A stretch of 50,704 bases of DNA from Clostridia bacterium. Lineage in GTDB: Bacteria > Bacillota > Clostridia > Christensenellales > Aristaeellaceae. The DNA lies in contig JAGBFR010000005.1 in the NCBI GenBank assembly GCA_017936375.1, positions 1-50,704 on the forward strand. Reading direction: 5' to 3'. Shown one piece after another: positions 43,801 to 50,704 of the stretch. Numbering within the stretch: the first letter of the stretch is position 1; each line of letters starts with the position of its first letter. The position numbers and the translations under genes were made by a program. The notes beneath the pieces were generated by a model. The model saw only the letters and a program-made list of their open reading frames with translations, had not been told where the DNA came from and searched no databases.

Positions 43801-44021
43801 GGTGGAATCCTGCGGCGGAGGATCAGGCGACGGACCGCGCGCACCGCATCGGACAGAAGAATACCGTCAACGTCATCCGCTTGATCACGCGCGGCTCCAT
43901 CGAGGAGCAGGTCGTGCGCCTTGGCGAGCGCAAGCGCGAGCTCTTTGACCAGATGATCACCGCCGGCGAGGCCATGCCCACGCAGCTGACGGCGGAGGAT
44001 ATCCGCGCGCTCTTTGAATAA
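40866..44021 (+). CDS. SWIM zinc-finger SNF2-family helicase
   Basis: 1051 residues. A SWIM finger (CSCDFF...KPCRHLAAAM, about 60-85) is followed by an SNF2-associated region and the two helicase lobes: Walker A DDMGLGKT at about 621-628, DEAQ near 723, and helicase C motifs with FSQFTRML, SLKAGGSGLNL and DRAHRIGQ. Likely a DNA translocase or RNA-polymerase remodeller related to RapA; the role in Clostridia is not settled. I prefer GTG at 40866, 9 bases after GGAGGG, to the ATG at 40878, for which the site is too close. Monocistronic after a terminator. Confidence 0.92.
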   Translation: MTEGMEIIRRMTPEEEFSAGLALYRAGGVHPLEEENGMLRYAVDGEPRRIVRVGTTGRMTGRCSCDFFGNVHKPCRHLAAAMMLASASGAIEEMRRRRARENAGALMATLQGALPTQSPLRMEVTLRIIGEREPIRVSLRVGQERIYVVKSMALFLEALRKKESMSFGKGFTLEPEWMDFEGVDKKIISLLQDAAYVCGLEGRLVQTGLDAKYLTLPDRFLKRLMQLLMARPFRISFGEEVVTVPCVFDGQAELLFGVMASGRELEIRAQMPKTLRLLEPGATFVFCEGDVLRLPREQREIVRVMAASGREGNAAFRFDAAQSARVISELLPALERAGSVTIDGALAERIIRRPLKVRAYFDREERSVLCRLAFQYGDDEIDPFSPQPAPMPGDERLLMLRDSEGERRSLDMLAAAGFRMQRGRVVLSGQEAVYKFLTEGIYEMRGAAEVYCSDEFRKMTPRKPHFTGTLRMQDGALRLQMNEDGEPAPEILSILQALRDRKRYFRLKDGSFLDLTDMEEWRELAEAAAGASVEPQEEGPAQLRGEVEVASFRAAYMMSLLEMGGLPVAADDSVRQVVASMDEEGEPCPEPIWGMLRPYQRRGFMWMQALDRLHMGGILADDMGLGKTLQVIALLAWASGAKENRRPSIVVAPTSLVYNWMAELRRFAPDLNILVGEGAQQTRAQAIARLAAPDCGVDVYITSYPLIRRDIAQLSQIPFRFAILDEAQYIKNAMSVGAGAVKQLRAQTRFALTGTPMENHPGELWSIFDFVLPGYLLSFAQFMHRFGTGEELDVLRMRIRPFLLRRLKGDVLRELPEKIEIRMMADMTEEQRRVYQASLLRLRPQVESMTGGRGRIEMLAAITELRQICGHPSLVLPDYAASSGKMDMLLDILPGALEAGHRALIFSQFTRMLRILQRRLEAAGISCLYLDGETPPKRRMELVESFNGGEGQVFLISLKAGGSGLNLVGADTVIHFDPWWNPAAEDQATDRAHRIGQKNTVNVIRLITRGSIEEQVVRLGERKRELFDQMITAGEAMPTQLTAEDIRALFE

Positions 44022-44028
44022 GGGGCGG

Positions 44029-44058
44029 TTGACGCTCGGGCGATGTCCAACGTATAAT
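44029..44058 (+). promoter_or_regulatory. Promoter of the HAD-radC-ydcF-rsmG operon
   Basis: TTGACG (44029-44034), 18 bp, TATAAT (44053-44058), starting 7 bases after the SNF2 stop codon. Confidence 0.8.
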
Positions 44059-44090
44059 AGAGAATCATACAGACGATGGAGCATGGACGG

Positions 44091-44735
44091 ATGAAGCGGA
44101 GAAAGCACATCATATGGGACTTTAACGGCACGCTGCTCAGCGATACGCAGCTGGCCGTGGACGTGGATAATTATGTCTTCGATCAGCTCGGCCTGCCGAG
44201 GATCACGGTGGAGGATTACCGCCGGCATATGACCATGCCTGTGCGCAATTTCTACCCGGCACTGGGCGTTGACTACAATGTGCATCCGTATGAGACGATC
44301 AGCCGCATCTGGCTGGACGCCTTCAACGGGCAGGTAGTGGACGCGGGATTGATCCCGGGGATCGAGGGCACGCTTTCGCGCATGGCGCAGGCGGGCTATA
44401 CGCAGTCCATCCTCTCGGCGAGCTATCAGCCCTCGCTGGACGAGCAGTGCGTCGGGCTGGATGTGACGAAATACATGGTCGCCGTGGACGGCCTGAAGGA
44501 CGAGAGCGCGGCGAAGAAGACGGACATCGGGCGCATGCAGATGGAGCGCCTTGGCCTCACGGGCGAGGATGTGTGGTTTGTGGGCGATATGCTCGCCGAT
44601 TACGAGCTGGCGCAGGCGCTCGGCGCTGCGTGCGTGCTGGTCACATGGGGGCATAACAGCGAGGAGCGCGTGCGCGCGGCGGGCTGCCCCGTGGCGGACA
44701 CGCTCGAGGCGCTTGAGCGCATTCTGCTCGGCTGA
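44091..44735 (+). CDS. HAD-superfamily hydrolase
   Basis: 214 residues. Motif I is WDFNGTLL, with Asn where most family members have Asp in DxDGT; a first Asp nucleophile is kept, but the second Asp (general acid) is replaced. Motif IV is FVGDMLADYELA. Such a change weakens phosphatase activity in many HAD enzymes, so the reaction is uncertain. The ATG at 44091 is placed 9 bases after GGAG; the ATG at 44076 lies too close to the promoter start. Confidence 0.85.
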   Translation: MKRRKHIIWDFNGTLLSDTQLAVDVDNYVFDQLGLPRITVEDYRRHMTMPVRNFYPALGVDYNVHPYETISRIWLDAFNGQVVDAGLIPGIEGTLSRMAQAGYTQSILSASYQPSLDEQCVGLDVTKYMVAVDGLKDESAAKKTDIGRMQMERLGLTGEDVWFVGDMLADYELAQALGAACVLVTWGHNSEERVRAAGCPVADTLEALERILLG

Positions 44736-44768
44736 CGGATGGAATACCGGAAAAAGGAGGCGGACGCG

Positions 44769-45578
44769 ATGACGGAGAAGAAGGCGAAAGAGCCCTCTGT
44801 TCACGCGGGACACAGGGAGCGCATCCGCGAGCGCTTCCTCAAGGAGGGGCTGGATGGATTTTCCCAGCATGAGGTGCTGGAGCTCCTTTTGACCTATGCC
44901 ATCCCGCAGAAGGACGTCAATCCCCTCGCGCATGCGCTGATCGACCAGTTCGGCTCCCTCAGCGGCGTACTCGACGCGGATGAGAGCGATCTTCTGCAGG
45001 TCAGCGGCATCGGAAAGAAGGCGGCGTCGCTCCTGTGCCTGATGCCGCATCTGCTGGGCTATTACATGAAGAACGCCATGGGCGAGCGGCCCATGATCAC
45101 CAATCTCCTGCAGGCGAGGCAGTATGCCTCCACGCTGTTCTTCGGCGTGCATGAGGAGCGGTTTTACATGATCTGTCTGGATAAGCAGGGGCGCGTCACC
45201 TACACGCAGCTGCTGCAGAAGGGCACGGTCGACGAGGTGCCGATCTATCCGCGCACGGTTGTGGAGATCGCCATCCGCCATCACGCCTGCTGCGTGATGC
45301 TCATGCACAATCACCCGGGCGGCACATGCCAGCCCTCGCAGGCGGATTACGACGCGACGAACGCCGTCATTGACGCGCTGCGCCCGGTGGGGATCGGCGT
45401 GGTGGATCATCTGATCCTCGGCGGGGAGAATGTATACTCCATGACGCAAAGCAGCGAGGGCGCCGGAGAGAGCGGCGGCTTCAGCTATGTGATGCGCAGC
45501 GGCCATGTGCCCGGGCGGCGCGGCACGCTGCGCGAGGAGGGCGACGGGCTGTACTGCCTGCTGCCCATCGGCGAATAA
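44769..45578 (+). CDS. radC: RadC family JAB-domain protein
   Basis: 269 residues. An N-terminal helix-hairpin-helix region (LLQVSGIGKKAASLL) is followed by a JAMM metalloprotease-like fold with HNHPGG and an aspartate-containing SQADYD. The C-terminus extends about 40 residues past the usual end. The ATG at 44769 is behind AGGAGG. RadC proteins were once linked to DNA repair; the true role is unknown. Confidence 0.9.
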   Translation: MTEKKAKEPSVHAGHRERIRERFLKEGLDGFSQHEVLELLLTYAIPQKDVNPLAHALIDQFGSLSGVLDADESDLLQVSGIGKKAASLLCLMPHLLGYYMKNAMGERPMITNLLQARQYASTLFFGVHEERFYMICLDKQGRVTYTQLLQKGTVDEVPIYPRTVVEIAIRHHACCVMLMHNHPGGTCQPSQADYDATNAVIDALRPVGIGVVDHLILGGENVYSMTQSSEGAGESGGFSYVMRSGHVPGRRGTLREEGDGLYCLLPIGE

Positions 45579-45588
45579 GGAGAATGGG

Positions 45589-46188
45589 ATGAATCGGAAT
45601 CTGAAAGCCGGGAGGGGAATGCTGATGGCGATCGCGGCGCTTTTTCTGCTCGGCGTGACCGCCGCGGCGGGGCTGATCGGCTTTGTCTATATCAAGGAAA
45701 AGACGCTGCCCCCGCAGGCGGAGTCGGACGTCATCATCGTCCTCGGCGCGCAGGTCAAGCCGGACGGAACGCCCTCCGAGGCGCTGCGCCGCAGGCTGAC
45801 GGCGGCGCTGGAGGCATGGCAGGAGAAGCGGCAGACGATCATCGTCTGCGGCGCGCAGGGGGCCAATGAGCCGCGCCCCGAGGGCGAGGTCATGCGCGAA
45901 TGGCTGCTGGAGCGGGGCGTGCCCGATAAGGACGTCGTCGCCGAGACGGCCTCCTTCAACACCCGGCAGAACCTGGAATACGCGAAGGCGATCATGGAGC
46001 ACCGGGGCCTTTCGCAGGCGCTGGTCGTCACCAGCGATTATCATGTGGCGCGCGCGCTGGTGCTCTGCCGTCAGGCGGGGATCAGCGCCACGGGCAAGGG
46101 CAGCCCCTCGAAACCCGAATACTTCATCAAAAATCATTTCCGGGAGGGACTCAGCTGGATCAAGCTCTGGCTGGAGAGCACGCTATGA
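45589..46188 (+). CDS. YdcF/SanA-like DUF218 membrane protein
   Basis: 199 residues with an N-terminal membrane anchor (about 10-33) and an outside DUF218 domain: DVIIVLGAQVKPDGTPS, EGEVMREWLLERGV, ASFNTRQNLEYA and VTSDYHVARA. Relatives (SanA, ElyC, YdcF) are linked to envelope integrity. AAGGAGA precedes the ATG; its last four bases overlap the rsmG start. Confidence 0.9.
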   Translation: MNRNLKAGRGMLMAIAALFLLGVTAAAGLIGFVYIKEKTLPPQAESDVIIVLGAQVKPDGTPSEALRRRLTAALEAWQEKRQTIIVCGAQGANEPRPEGEVMREWLLERGVPDKDVVAETASFNTRQNLEYAKAIMEHRGLSQALVVTSDYHVARALVLCRQAGISATGKGSPSKPEYFIKNHFREGLSWIKLWLESTL

Positions 46189-46901
46189 ATATTGAAAGAC
46201 TGACGAACGGGTTGACGCAGATGGGCGTCGCCTTTGACCGGACGGCGGTGGAGCGCTTTGCGGCGTTCCATGCAATTCTGGATGAATACAATGCGCGCAT
46301 GGACCTGACGGCGGTGCTCGACGAGGATGAGCGCGTGGACAGGCATGACCTTGACAGCGCCGCGCCGCTGGCGCAGGGGCTGCTCCTTCCGCAGGCGAAG
46401 GTCATCGACGTGGGCACGGGCGCGGGCTTCCCGGGCATGCCGCTGCTCATTCTGCGGCCGGATCTTGAGATGACCTTCCTTGACGCGCTGCACAAGCGCA
46501 TCGGTTTCCTCAATGACGCGCTGGAGCGCCTCGGGCTCAAGGCGACGACGCTCCATGCCCGTGCGGAGGACGCCGCGCGCATGGAGGCGCACAGGGAGCA
46601 ATACGACGCGGCGGTCTCCCGCGCGGTGGCGAGTAGCGCCGTGCTGGCGGAGCTTACGCTGCCGTTTGTCAAAACCGGCGGCCTGTCCATCGCGTGGAAG
46701 GGCCCCGGCGTGCAGGATGAGCTCGTCGCGGCGAAGCGCGCGGCCTTCGTCCTTGGCGGTACGGTGCGCGGCGTGACGCCTGCGCCCATCCCCGGCCGGG
46801 AGGACTGGCAGCACATGCTGCTCATCACTGACAAGACGGGCAAAACCCCGAAGACCTATCCCCGCAAGGCGGGCACCCCGGGAAAGAAGCCGCTGGCCTG
46901 A
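46185..46901 (+). CDS. rsmG: 16S rRNA (guanine-N7)-methyltransferase RsmG
   Basis: 238 residues, normal for RsmG/GidB. SAM-binding motif VIDVGTGAGFPGMPL and the conserved RAVA segment before the catalytic core. Methylates G527 of 16S rRNA. ATGA overlap with ydcF. A basic C-terminal tail is present. No mnmG/gidA neighbour, unlike many genomes. Confidence 0.95.
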   Translation: MNIERLTNGLTQMGVAFDRTAVERFAAFHAILDEYNARMDLTAVLDEDERVDRHDLDSAAPLAQGLLLPQAKVIDVGTGAGFPGMPLLILRPDLEMTFLDALHKRIGFLNDALERLGLKATTLHARAEDAARMEAHREQYDAAVSRAVASSAVLAELTLPFVKTGGLSIAWKGPGVQDELVAAKRAAFVLGGTVRGVTPAPIPGREDWQHMLLITDKTGKTPKTYPRKAGTPGKKPLA

Positions 46902-46933
46902 CTGCCAGAAACTGCATAGCCAATGATTGGAAG

Positions 46934-46994
46934 AACCCCTCATTTCTTTTGCCCCTGCGGCGCAGACTGCAGGCAAAGGAGATGAGGGGTTTTG
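46934..46994 (+). promoter_or_regulatory. Long hairpin enclosing the BofC-like ribosome binding site
   Basis: AACCCCTCAT (46934-46943) pairs with ATGAGGGGTT (46982-46991), and inside it TTTGCC-C-CTGC pairs with GCAGGCAAA with one bulge. AAGGAG (46976-46981) lies between the two 3' arms and is followed by TTTTG. It could be the terminator of the rsmG operon, or a translational lock, or both. Confidence 0.6.
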
Positions 46995-46997
46995 CTG

Positions 46998-47585
46998 ATG
47001 GAGCTTTTCAGACGGCCGTATGGTTTTCTATTGATGGCGGCGGCGCTTGCCGCGCTTTTGTGCCTGTTCCCCGTGCAGGCTGGCGAGCCGCAGGAGGGGA
47101 TTTCCCTCGCCGCACAGGGGGAGACTGCGCCGCCGCAGGAGGAGATGCCCGTCGGGGCGGATCTCTCTGTGCGTACGGCCGGGGGCTGCGCGCTGCACAG
47201 GACGACCTGCTATGCCCCGTGCGGGCACAGCGTGCAGCAGCGCATGGCGCTCCCCGCGCAGCTTGCGGGCCTGACGCGGACGGCGCTGGAGGCGCAGATC
47301 GATCGTGTCATCCCGGGCGCGCAGGTGACGGGCTTTTCCGCGGACGAGGTGGATGTGAGCGTGAGCCTTGACCTGCCGTGTCCGCTGCATTGGGTGCTCA
47401 TGGCCGGGGAGGATGGGTGGCTCCATGTGCTGCAGAACAGGACGGGCGAGGCGCTCTCTGCCGTCCGCACGACGGACGTCGCCCTGTCCGCGCTGCCGCA
47501 GGAGGCGCATGCTGCGCTGCTGGAGGGCATGGTTTTTGACGACGTGCAGGCGCTGGAGGGCTATCTGGAGAGCCTGAGCAGCTGA
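46998..47585 (+). CDS. BofC-like exported protein
   Basis: 195 residues with an N-terminal membrane/signal segment (about 8-26). The C-terminal part matches the BofC pattern: TTCYAPCGHSVQQRM, a middle region ending in LPCPLHWVLMAG, and the tail DVQALEGYLESLSS. In Bacillus, BofC lies in the forespore intermembrane space and restrains SpoIVB signalling. Here it suggests a sporulation-derived role, but the central part is short and weakly conserved. The ATG at 46998 follows GAGGGG. Confidence 0.65.
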   Translation: MELFRRPYGFLLMAAALAALLCLFPVQAGEPQEGISLAAQGETAPPQEEMPVGADLSVRTAGGCALHRTTCYAPCGHSVQQRMALPAQLAGLTRTALEAQIDRVIPGAQVTGFSADEVDVSVSLDLPCPLHWVLMAGEDGWLHVLQNRTGEALSAVRTTDVALSALPQEAHAALLEGMVFDDVQALEGYLESLSS

Positions 47586-47666
47586 GCGCAGATGGAAACG
47601 GCATGGGGCGTGAGACGGAGAAAATGACATTTTGGGCGCACCTTCGTATCGTTTGGAGGGTTGCCG

Positions 47667-47695
47667 TTGAAGCGGATCGGGGATGCTGATAGAAT
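47667..47695 (+). promoter_or_regulatory. Promoter of the TetR-family gene
   Basis: TTGAAG (47667-47672), 17 bp, TAGAAT (47690-47695). The start near 47702 leaves a leader of about 97 nt. Confidence 0.6.
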
Positions 47696-47798
47696 ACAGA
47701 CATCGAAGGACACAGAGGGGCGCAGGGCATCCCCGCGGCGGCAGGCTGCGGCGCGGGCGCGGCGCCCGGCACAGGGACGCATATACAGGAGGAATACG

Positions 47799-48365
47799 AT
47801 GCGGGTCGTTAAAAAGCCGGAGGAGCGCAGGGCGGAAATGGTCGCTGCGGCATCCAGGCTCTTTGCACAGCAGGGCTTTGTCAGGACGTCGGTTGCGGAG
47901 ATCGTCTCCGCCGTGGACGTCGCCAAGGGTCTTTTCTATTACTACTTCACCACCAAGGACGACATGGTCAAGGCCGTCGTCGAGGGCTACTGCAGCTATC
48001 TGGGCACGGTGGCCGCCGGGATCGCCGAAGGCGAGGGCAGCGCGAAGGAGAAGATCCTGCAGCTGATCGGCCATGAGTCGCTCAGATCCTGCTTCACCGC
48101 GCCGCTGGTGGCGGATCTCTGCCTGCCGCAGCATGCCGCGCTGTATATGGACATGTGCGACAGGATGTATGCGCACCTGAGGGCGCCGCTTGAGCAGATT
48201 GTGGCGCAGGGCCTTGAGGAGCGCGGCGAGGATCCGGCGCAGGCTGGGCGCATCGTCAGCGTCGGGCTCTACGGGCTGCTGATGACCGCGCGTAGGGGCG
48301 ATCTGTCCGTGCTGAGCGCGGGCGAAATGGCCCAGCGCCTGATGGCTGCGGACAGCACGAAGTAA
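47799..48365 (+). CDS. TetR-family transcriptional regulator
   Basis: 188 residues. The helix-turn-helix covers about residues 10-55 (TSVAEIVSAVDVAKGLFYYYF, in part) and the rest is a ligand-binding helical domain. AGGAGG precedes the ATG at 47799. The closest possible target is the flavin reductase gene 270 bases downstream in the same direction; no shared operator is evident. Confidence 0.92.
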   Translation: MRVVKKPEERRAEMVAAASRLFAQQGFVRTSVAEIVSAVDVAKGLFYYYFTTKDDMVKAVVEGYCSYLGTVAAGIAEGEGSAKEKILQLIGHESLRSCFTAPLVADLCLPQHAALYMDMCDRMYAHLRAPLEQIVAQGLEERGEDPAQAGRIVSVGLYGLLMTARRGDLSVLSAGEMAQRLMAADSTK

Positions 48366-48453
48366 TGCGCGGGACCGGGCATGTTCCCTTTATATACAGA
48401 TGAGTCTCCCTTCTCCTTTTACCAACCTTTACCCCCTCCGTAAGTAGGCAAAG

Positions 48454-48478
48454 GCCGCTGTGAAAACAGCGGCTTTTG
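48454..48478 (+). terminator. Terminator after the TetR-family gene
   Basis: GCCGCTG-TGAAAA-CAGCGGC followed by TTTTG. Confidence 0.8.
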
Positions 48479-48571
48479 TCGCGTTTTCCATGAATTGTGA
48501 GGGCTGAAAAAGATGCGTGGCCATAATGAAATGTATTCATCTGATCAAAAGGAAAGATGTCGTTATTTTCA

Positions 48572-48600
48572 TTGACAAACCCTTCACAAAGCATTACAAT
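48572..48600 (+). promoter_or_regulatory. Promoter of the flavin reductase gene
   Basis: Perfect TTGACA (48572-48577), 17 bp, TACAAT (48595-48600). Strong and constitutive-looking. Confidence 0.88.
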
Positions 48601-48634
48601 AATAACCGATTTGCAAGAAGGAGGTTATTTCACC

Positions 48635-50482
48635 ATGAAGAAGCTTGCATCTATTCTGCTTTCCCTGCTGATGCTGACCGGCCTGATGACCGGCGCGTTT
48701 GCGGATGACTTCGCCGGCACCGCGATGGGCAATGGCGGCGACGTCGTCGTTACCATCACTGTCGAGAACGGCGAGATCACCGCCGCGACCGTCGTCGGCG
48801 ATCAGGAGACCGCTGGCATCGCGCTCGAGCAGTGCCAGGACGGCACCTTCGCGGGCCAGATCGTCGCCGCTCAGGGCGCTGAGATCGACGGCGTGGCCGG
48901 CGCGACCGTGACCACCAATGCCGTTAAGGCTGCTACCCAGAAGGCGATGGAAGCCGCCGGCCTTGCCGAGGCTGAGGAAGTCGTCGTTGAAGACATCACC
49001 TGCGACGTCGTGATCGTCGGCGCGGGCGGCGCGGGCATGAGCGCTGCGCTGCAGGCCATCGACTCCGGCGTGGAGAGCGTCGTGGTCGTCGAGAAGGGCG
49101 GCTCCACCGGCGGCAACACCTCCCGCGCGACTGGCGGCATGAACGCTGCGAAGACCGCGGCGCAGGACGCCAACGAGTGGAAGGACGCCACCACCACCGC
49201 CGTTGAGGCGACCCTCGAGAAGGCCAAGGCTGCCGCCTATGCCGATAAGATCGCTGATCTGATCGCCAAGGTCGAGGAGCAGTTCGAGGCCTACAAGGCC
49301 AACCCGGTCGGCTACTTTGACTCCACCGAGCTCTTCGCGCTGGACACCATCGTCGGCGGCAAGGGCATCAACGATGTGGATCTGGTCATGACCATGGTCA
49401 ATGGCTCTGCTGACGCCATCGACTGGCTCGCCACCAAGAACTCTCACCTGGTTTCCGTCGGTTCCTTCGGCGGCGCCTCTGTCATGCGTATCCATCGCGC
49501 TCTGACCGCCGAGGGCAAGACCACTCCGGTCGGCGCGTACCTGGTCAAGACCCTGACCGCTGAGGTTGAGGCTGTCGAGAAGATCGACCTGCGCCTGAAC
49601 ACCGCCGCCACCGAGATCGTCGTCACCGACGGCAAGGTCACCGGCGTGAAGGTCACCTCTGAGAACGGCGACTACACCATCAATGCCAAGGCCGTCATCC
49701 TGGCCTCCGGCGGCTTCGGCGCCGACCTCGAGCGCGTGGCTGCCTATCAGCCGGGCCTCAAGGGCTTCGTCACCACCAATGCCCTCACCGTGACCGGCGA
49801 CGGCATCGACATGGCTGTGGCCATCGGCGCTGCGACCGTGGATATGGAGCAGATCCAGATCCATCCGTCCGTCTACACCGAGACCTCTGCCCTGATCACC
49901 GAGGGTATCCGCGGCGACGGCGCCATCCTGGTCAACCAGGCCGGCAAGCGCTTCGTCAACGAGCTGGAGACCCGCGACGTCGTGTCCGCTGCTGAGCTCG
50001 CTCAGGAGGGCGGCTACGCCTGGACCATCGTCGACCAGAAGATGATGGACGCCTCCGCGACCTACAACGGCTACTACACCAAGGGCTTCGCTGTCAAGGG
50101 CGAGACCGTTGAGGAGCTGGCTGCGGCCATGGGCACCGACGCGGCTGTCCTGACCGAGACCCTGAACACCTGGAATGCGGCCGTTGCCGCGCAGAACGAC
50201 GCCGAGTTCGGCCGTCTGTCCTTCGCCAACCCGCTCGATACCGCTCCGTACTATGCTGTTAAGGTTGCCCCGGGCATCCACCACACCATGGGCGGTCTGA
50301 AGATCAACACCGCTGCCGAGGTTCTCACCGAGGCCGGCGAGGCGATCCCGGGCCTGTTCGCGGCTGGTGAGGTCACCGGCGGCGTCCACGGCGGCAACCG
50401 CCTGGGCGGCAACGCCGTTTGCGACATCGTCGTCTACGGCCGTATCGCGGCTCAGAGCGCCGCTGCCTACATCGCTGAGTAA
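48635..50482 (+). CDS. Secreted FMN-binding, FAD-dependent reductase (fumarate/urocanate reductase type)
   Basis: 615 residues. Export signal with a Leu-rich core and an AFA-D cleavage site near residue 23, but no lipobox. An FMN_bind domain (about 25-105) follows, with DGVAGATVT, where T91 fits the ApbE flavinylation motif for covalent FMN. Then a flavoprotein domain has VIVGAGGAGMSAA (FAD), NQAGKRFVNELETRD and HHTMGGLKI, as in soluble fumarate reductases, urocanate reductases and related enzymes. It should reduce a small unsaturated acid outside the membrane with electrons passed through FMN. GAAGGAGG precedes the ATG at 48635, and codon use suggests high expression. Substrate unknown. Single gene with a strong terminator. 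Confidence 0.92.
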   Translation: MKKLASILLSLLMLTGLMTGAFADDFAGTAMGNGGDVVVTITVENGEITAATVVGDQETAGIALEQCQDGTFAGQIVAAQGAEIDGVAGATVTTNAVKAATQKAMEAAGLAEAEEVVVEDITCDVVIVGAGGAGMSAALQAIDSGVESVVVVEKGGSTGGNTSRATGGMNAAKTAAQDANEWKDATTTAVEATLEKAKAAAYADKIADLIAKVEEQFEAYKANPVGYFDSTELFALDTIVGGKGINDVDLVMTMVNGSADAIDWLATKNSHLVSVGSFGGASVMRIHRALTAEGKTTPVGAYLVKTLTAEVEAVEKIDLRLNTAATEIVVTDGKVTGVKVTSENGDYTINAKAVILASGGFGADLERVAAYQPGLKGFVTTNALTVTGDGIDMAVAIGAATVDMEQIQIHPSVYTETSALITEGIRGDGAILVNQAGKRFVNELETRDVVSAAELAQEGGYAWTIVDQKMMDASATYNGYYTKGFAVKGETVEELAAAMGTDAAVLTETLNTWNAAVAAQNDAEFGRLSFANPLDTAPYYAVKVAPGIHHTMGGLKINTAAEVLTEAGEAIPGLFAAGEVTGGVHGGNRLGGNAVCDIVVYGRIAAQSAAAYIAE

Positions 50483-50527
50483 TTAGCCGATGCGCGGCCG
50501 CTGATAAGCGAATAAGCGATCATTTGA

Positions 50528-50561
50528 GCTCCCCCGCAGCGCATGCTGCGGGGGAGCTTTT
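50528..50561 (+). terminator. Terminator of the flavin reductase gene
   Basis: GCTCCCCCGCAGC-GCAT-GCTGCGGGGGAGC followed by TTTTGC, a very strong stem. Confidence 0.92.
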
Positions 50562-50570
50562 GCTTTGTAT

Positions 50571-50704
50571 AGCTTTAGCGTAAGACAACCACCAGCGGAG
50601 CTGGTGAGAGTGAATGGACTTTAGTTTCAGGCATAGAGCGAAGCGAATGACAATCCATTGTGTTAAAGCTACTTTTATGATGGCTTACCCGTTAACGGGT
50701 AGTA
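50571..50704. repeat. Hairpin-dense right edge, possible IS-type end
   Basis: No gene. Nested inverted repeats: AGCTTTA (50571-50577) with TAAAGCT (50664-50670), CACCAGC-GGA-GCTGGTG (50590-50606), AATGGA (50613-50618) with TCCATT (50654-50659), and the perfect 16-bp palindrome TACCCGTTAACGGGTA (50686-50701). It resembles a structured element end or an RNA gene cut off by the window edge. Confidence 0.4.

Noticed and set aside
42828-45506. 892-codon minus-strand frame opposite the SNF2, HAD and radC genes
   Set aside because: Antisense to genes with intact catalytic motifs and proper ribosome binding sites; no recognisable domain.

Overview
The window reads as a chromosomal segment of a GC-rich (roughly 60%) gut-type member of the Bacillota, most likely a Clostridia lineage such as Christensenellales or Oscillospirales (inference). 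Supporting signs are strong AAGGAGG ribosome binding sites, TTGACA/TATAAT promoters with 17-18 bp spacers, a perfect CIRCE (HrcA) operator, SpoIIAA/SpoIIE/SpoIIAB-like signalling proteins, a BofC-like protein and LplB/YtcP-type sugar permeases. Both edges hold dense hairpins like those of IS200/IS605-type element ends. The window may therefore be a contig broken at repeats, but no transposase gene is visible.

Layout. 149-2119 (minus): GH42 beta-galactosidase. 2277-4258: CIRCE-controlled htpG. 4375-7935: a single-pass membrane protein with a cytoplasmic TIR domain and a predicted outside part of about 24 YD-type repeats plus a PDZ-like domain. 7994-8081: tRNA-Ser(CGA), followed by two tandem copies of a structured repeat built on the tRNA 3' end. 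8447-8772: a probable type I toxin-antitoxin locus (30-residue hydrophobic peptide and convergent structured RNA). 8842-16445: an operon with an attenuator-like leader, then STAS, SpoIIE phosphatase, RsbW-like kinase, HlyD-like protein and two NHLM-type peptide export ABC proteins. 16696-20711: VOC protein, YhcH family protein, a GNAT/serine-hydrolase fusion and an AraC regulator.

20756-40704 is a polysaccharide utilisation locus for rhamnogalacturonan I (pectin). It has an AraC regulator divergent from a sugar ABC transporter (two permeases and a binding protein, no ATPase). A minus-strand pair, GH105 and GH112, is followed by a plus-strand series: rhamnogalacturonan acetylesterase, GH51, a small Cys-rich protein, GH28, rhaB, rhaA, rhaD, rhaM and GH78. 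None of the glycoside hydrolases shows a signal peptide. The model is import of oligosaccharides cut outside the cell, intracellular trimming of galacturonate, rhamnose, arabinose and galactose units, and conversion of rhamnose to DHAP and L-lactaldehyde. The GH112 enzyme is probably a galactosyl-rhamnose phosphorylase rather than a lacto-N-biose phosphorylase.

40866-50482: SWIM/SNF2 helicase, a HAD-radC-ydcF-rsmG operon, a BofC-like protein, a TetR regulator and a secreted FMN/FAD reductase with its own strong promoter. The most novel-looking items are the TIR/YD/PDZ receptor-like protein, the covarying tRNA-Ser-derived repeats, the attenuator-like leader of the partner-switch/NHLM export operon and the type I toxin-antitoxin locus with duplicated inverted leaders.
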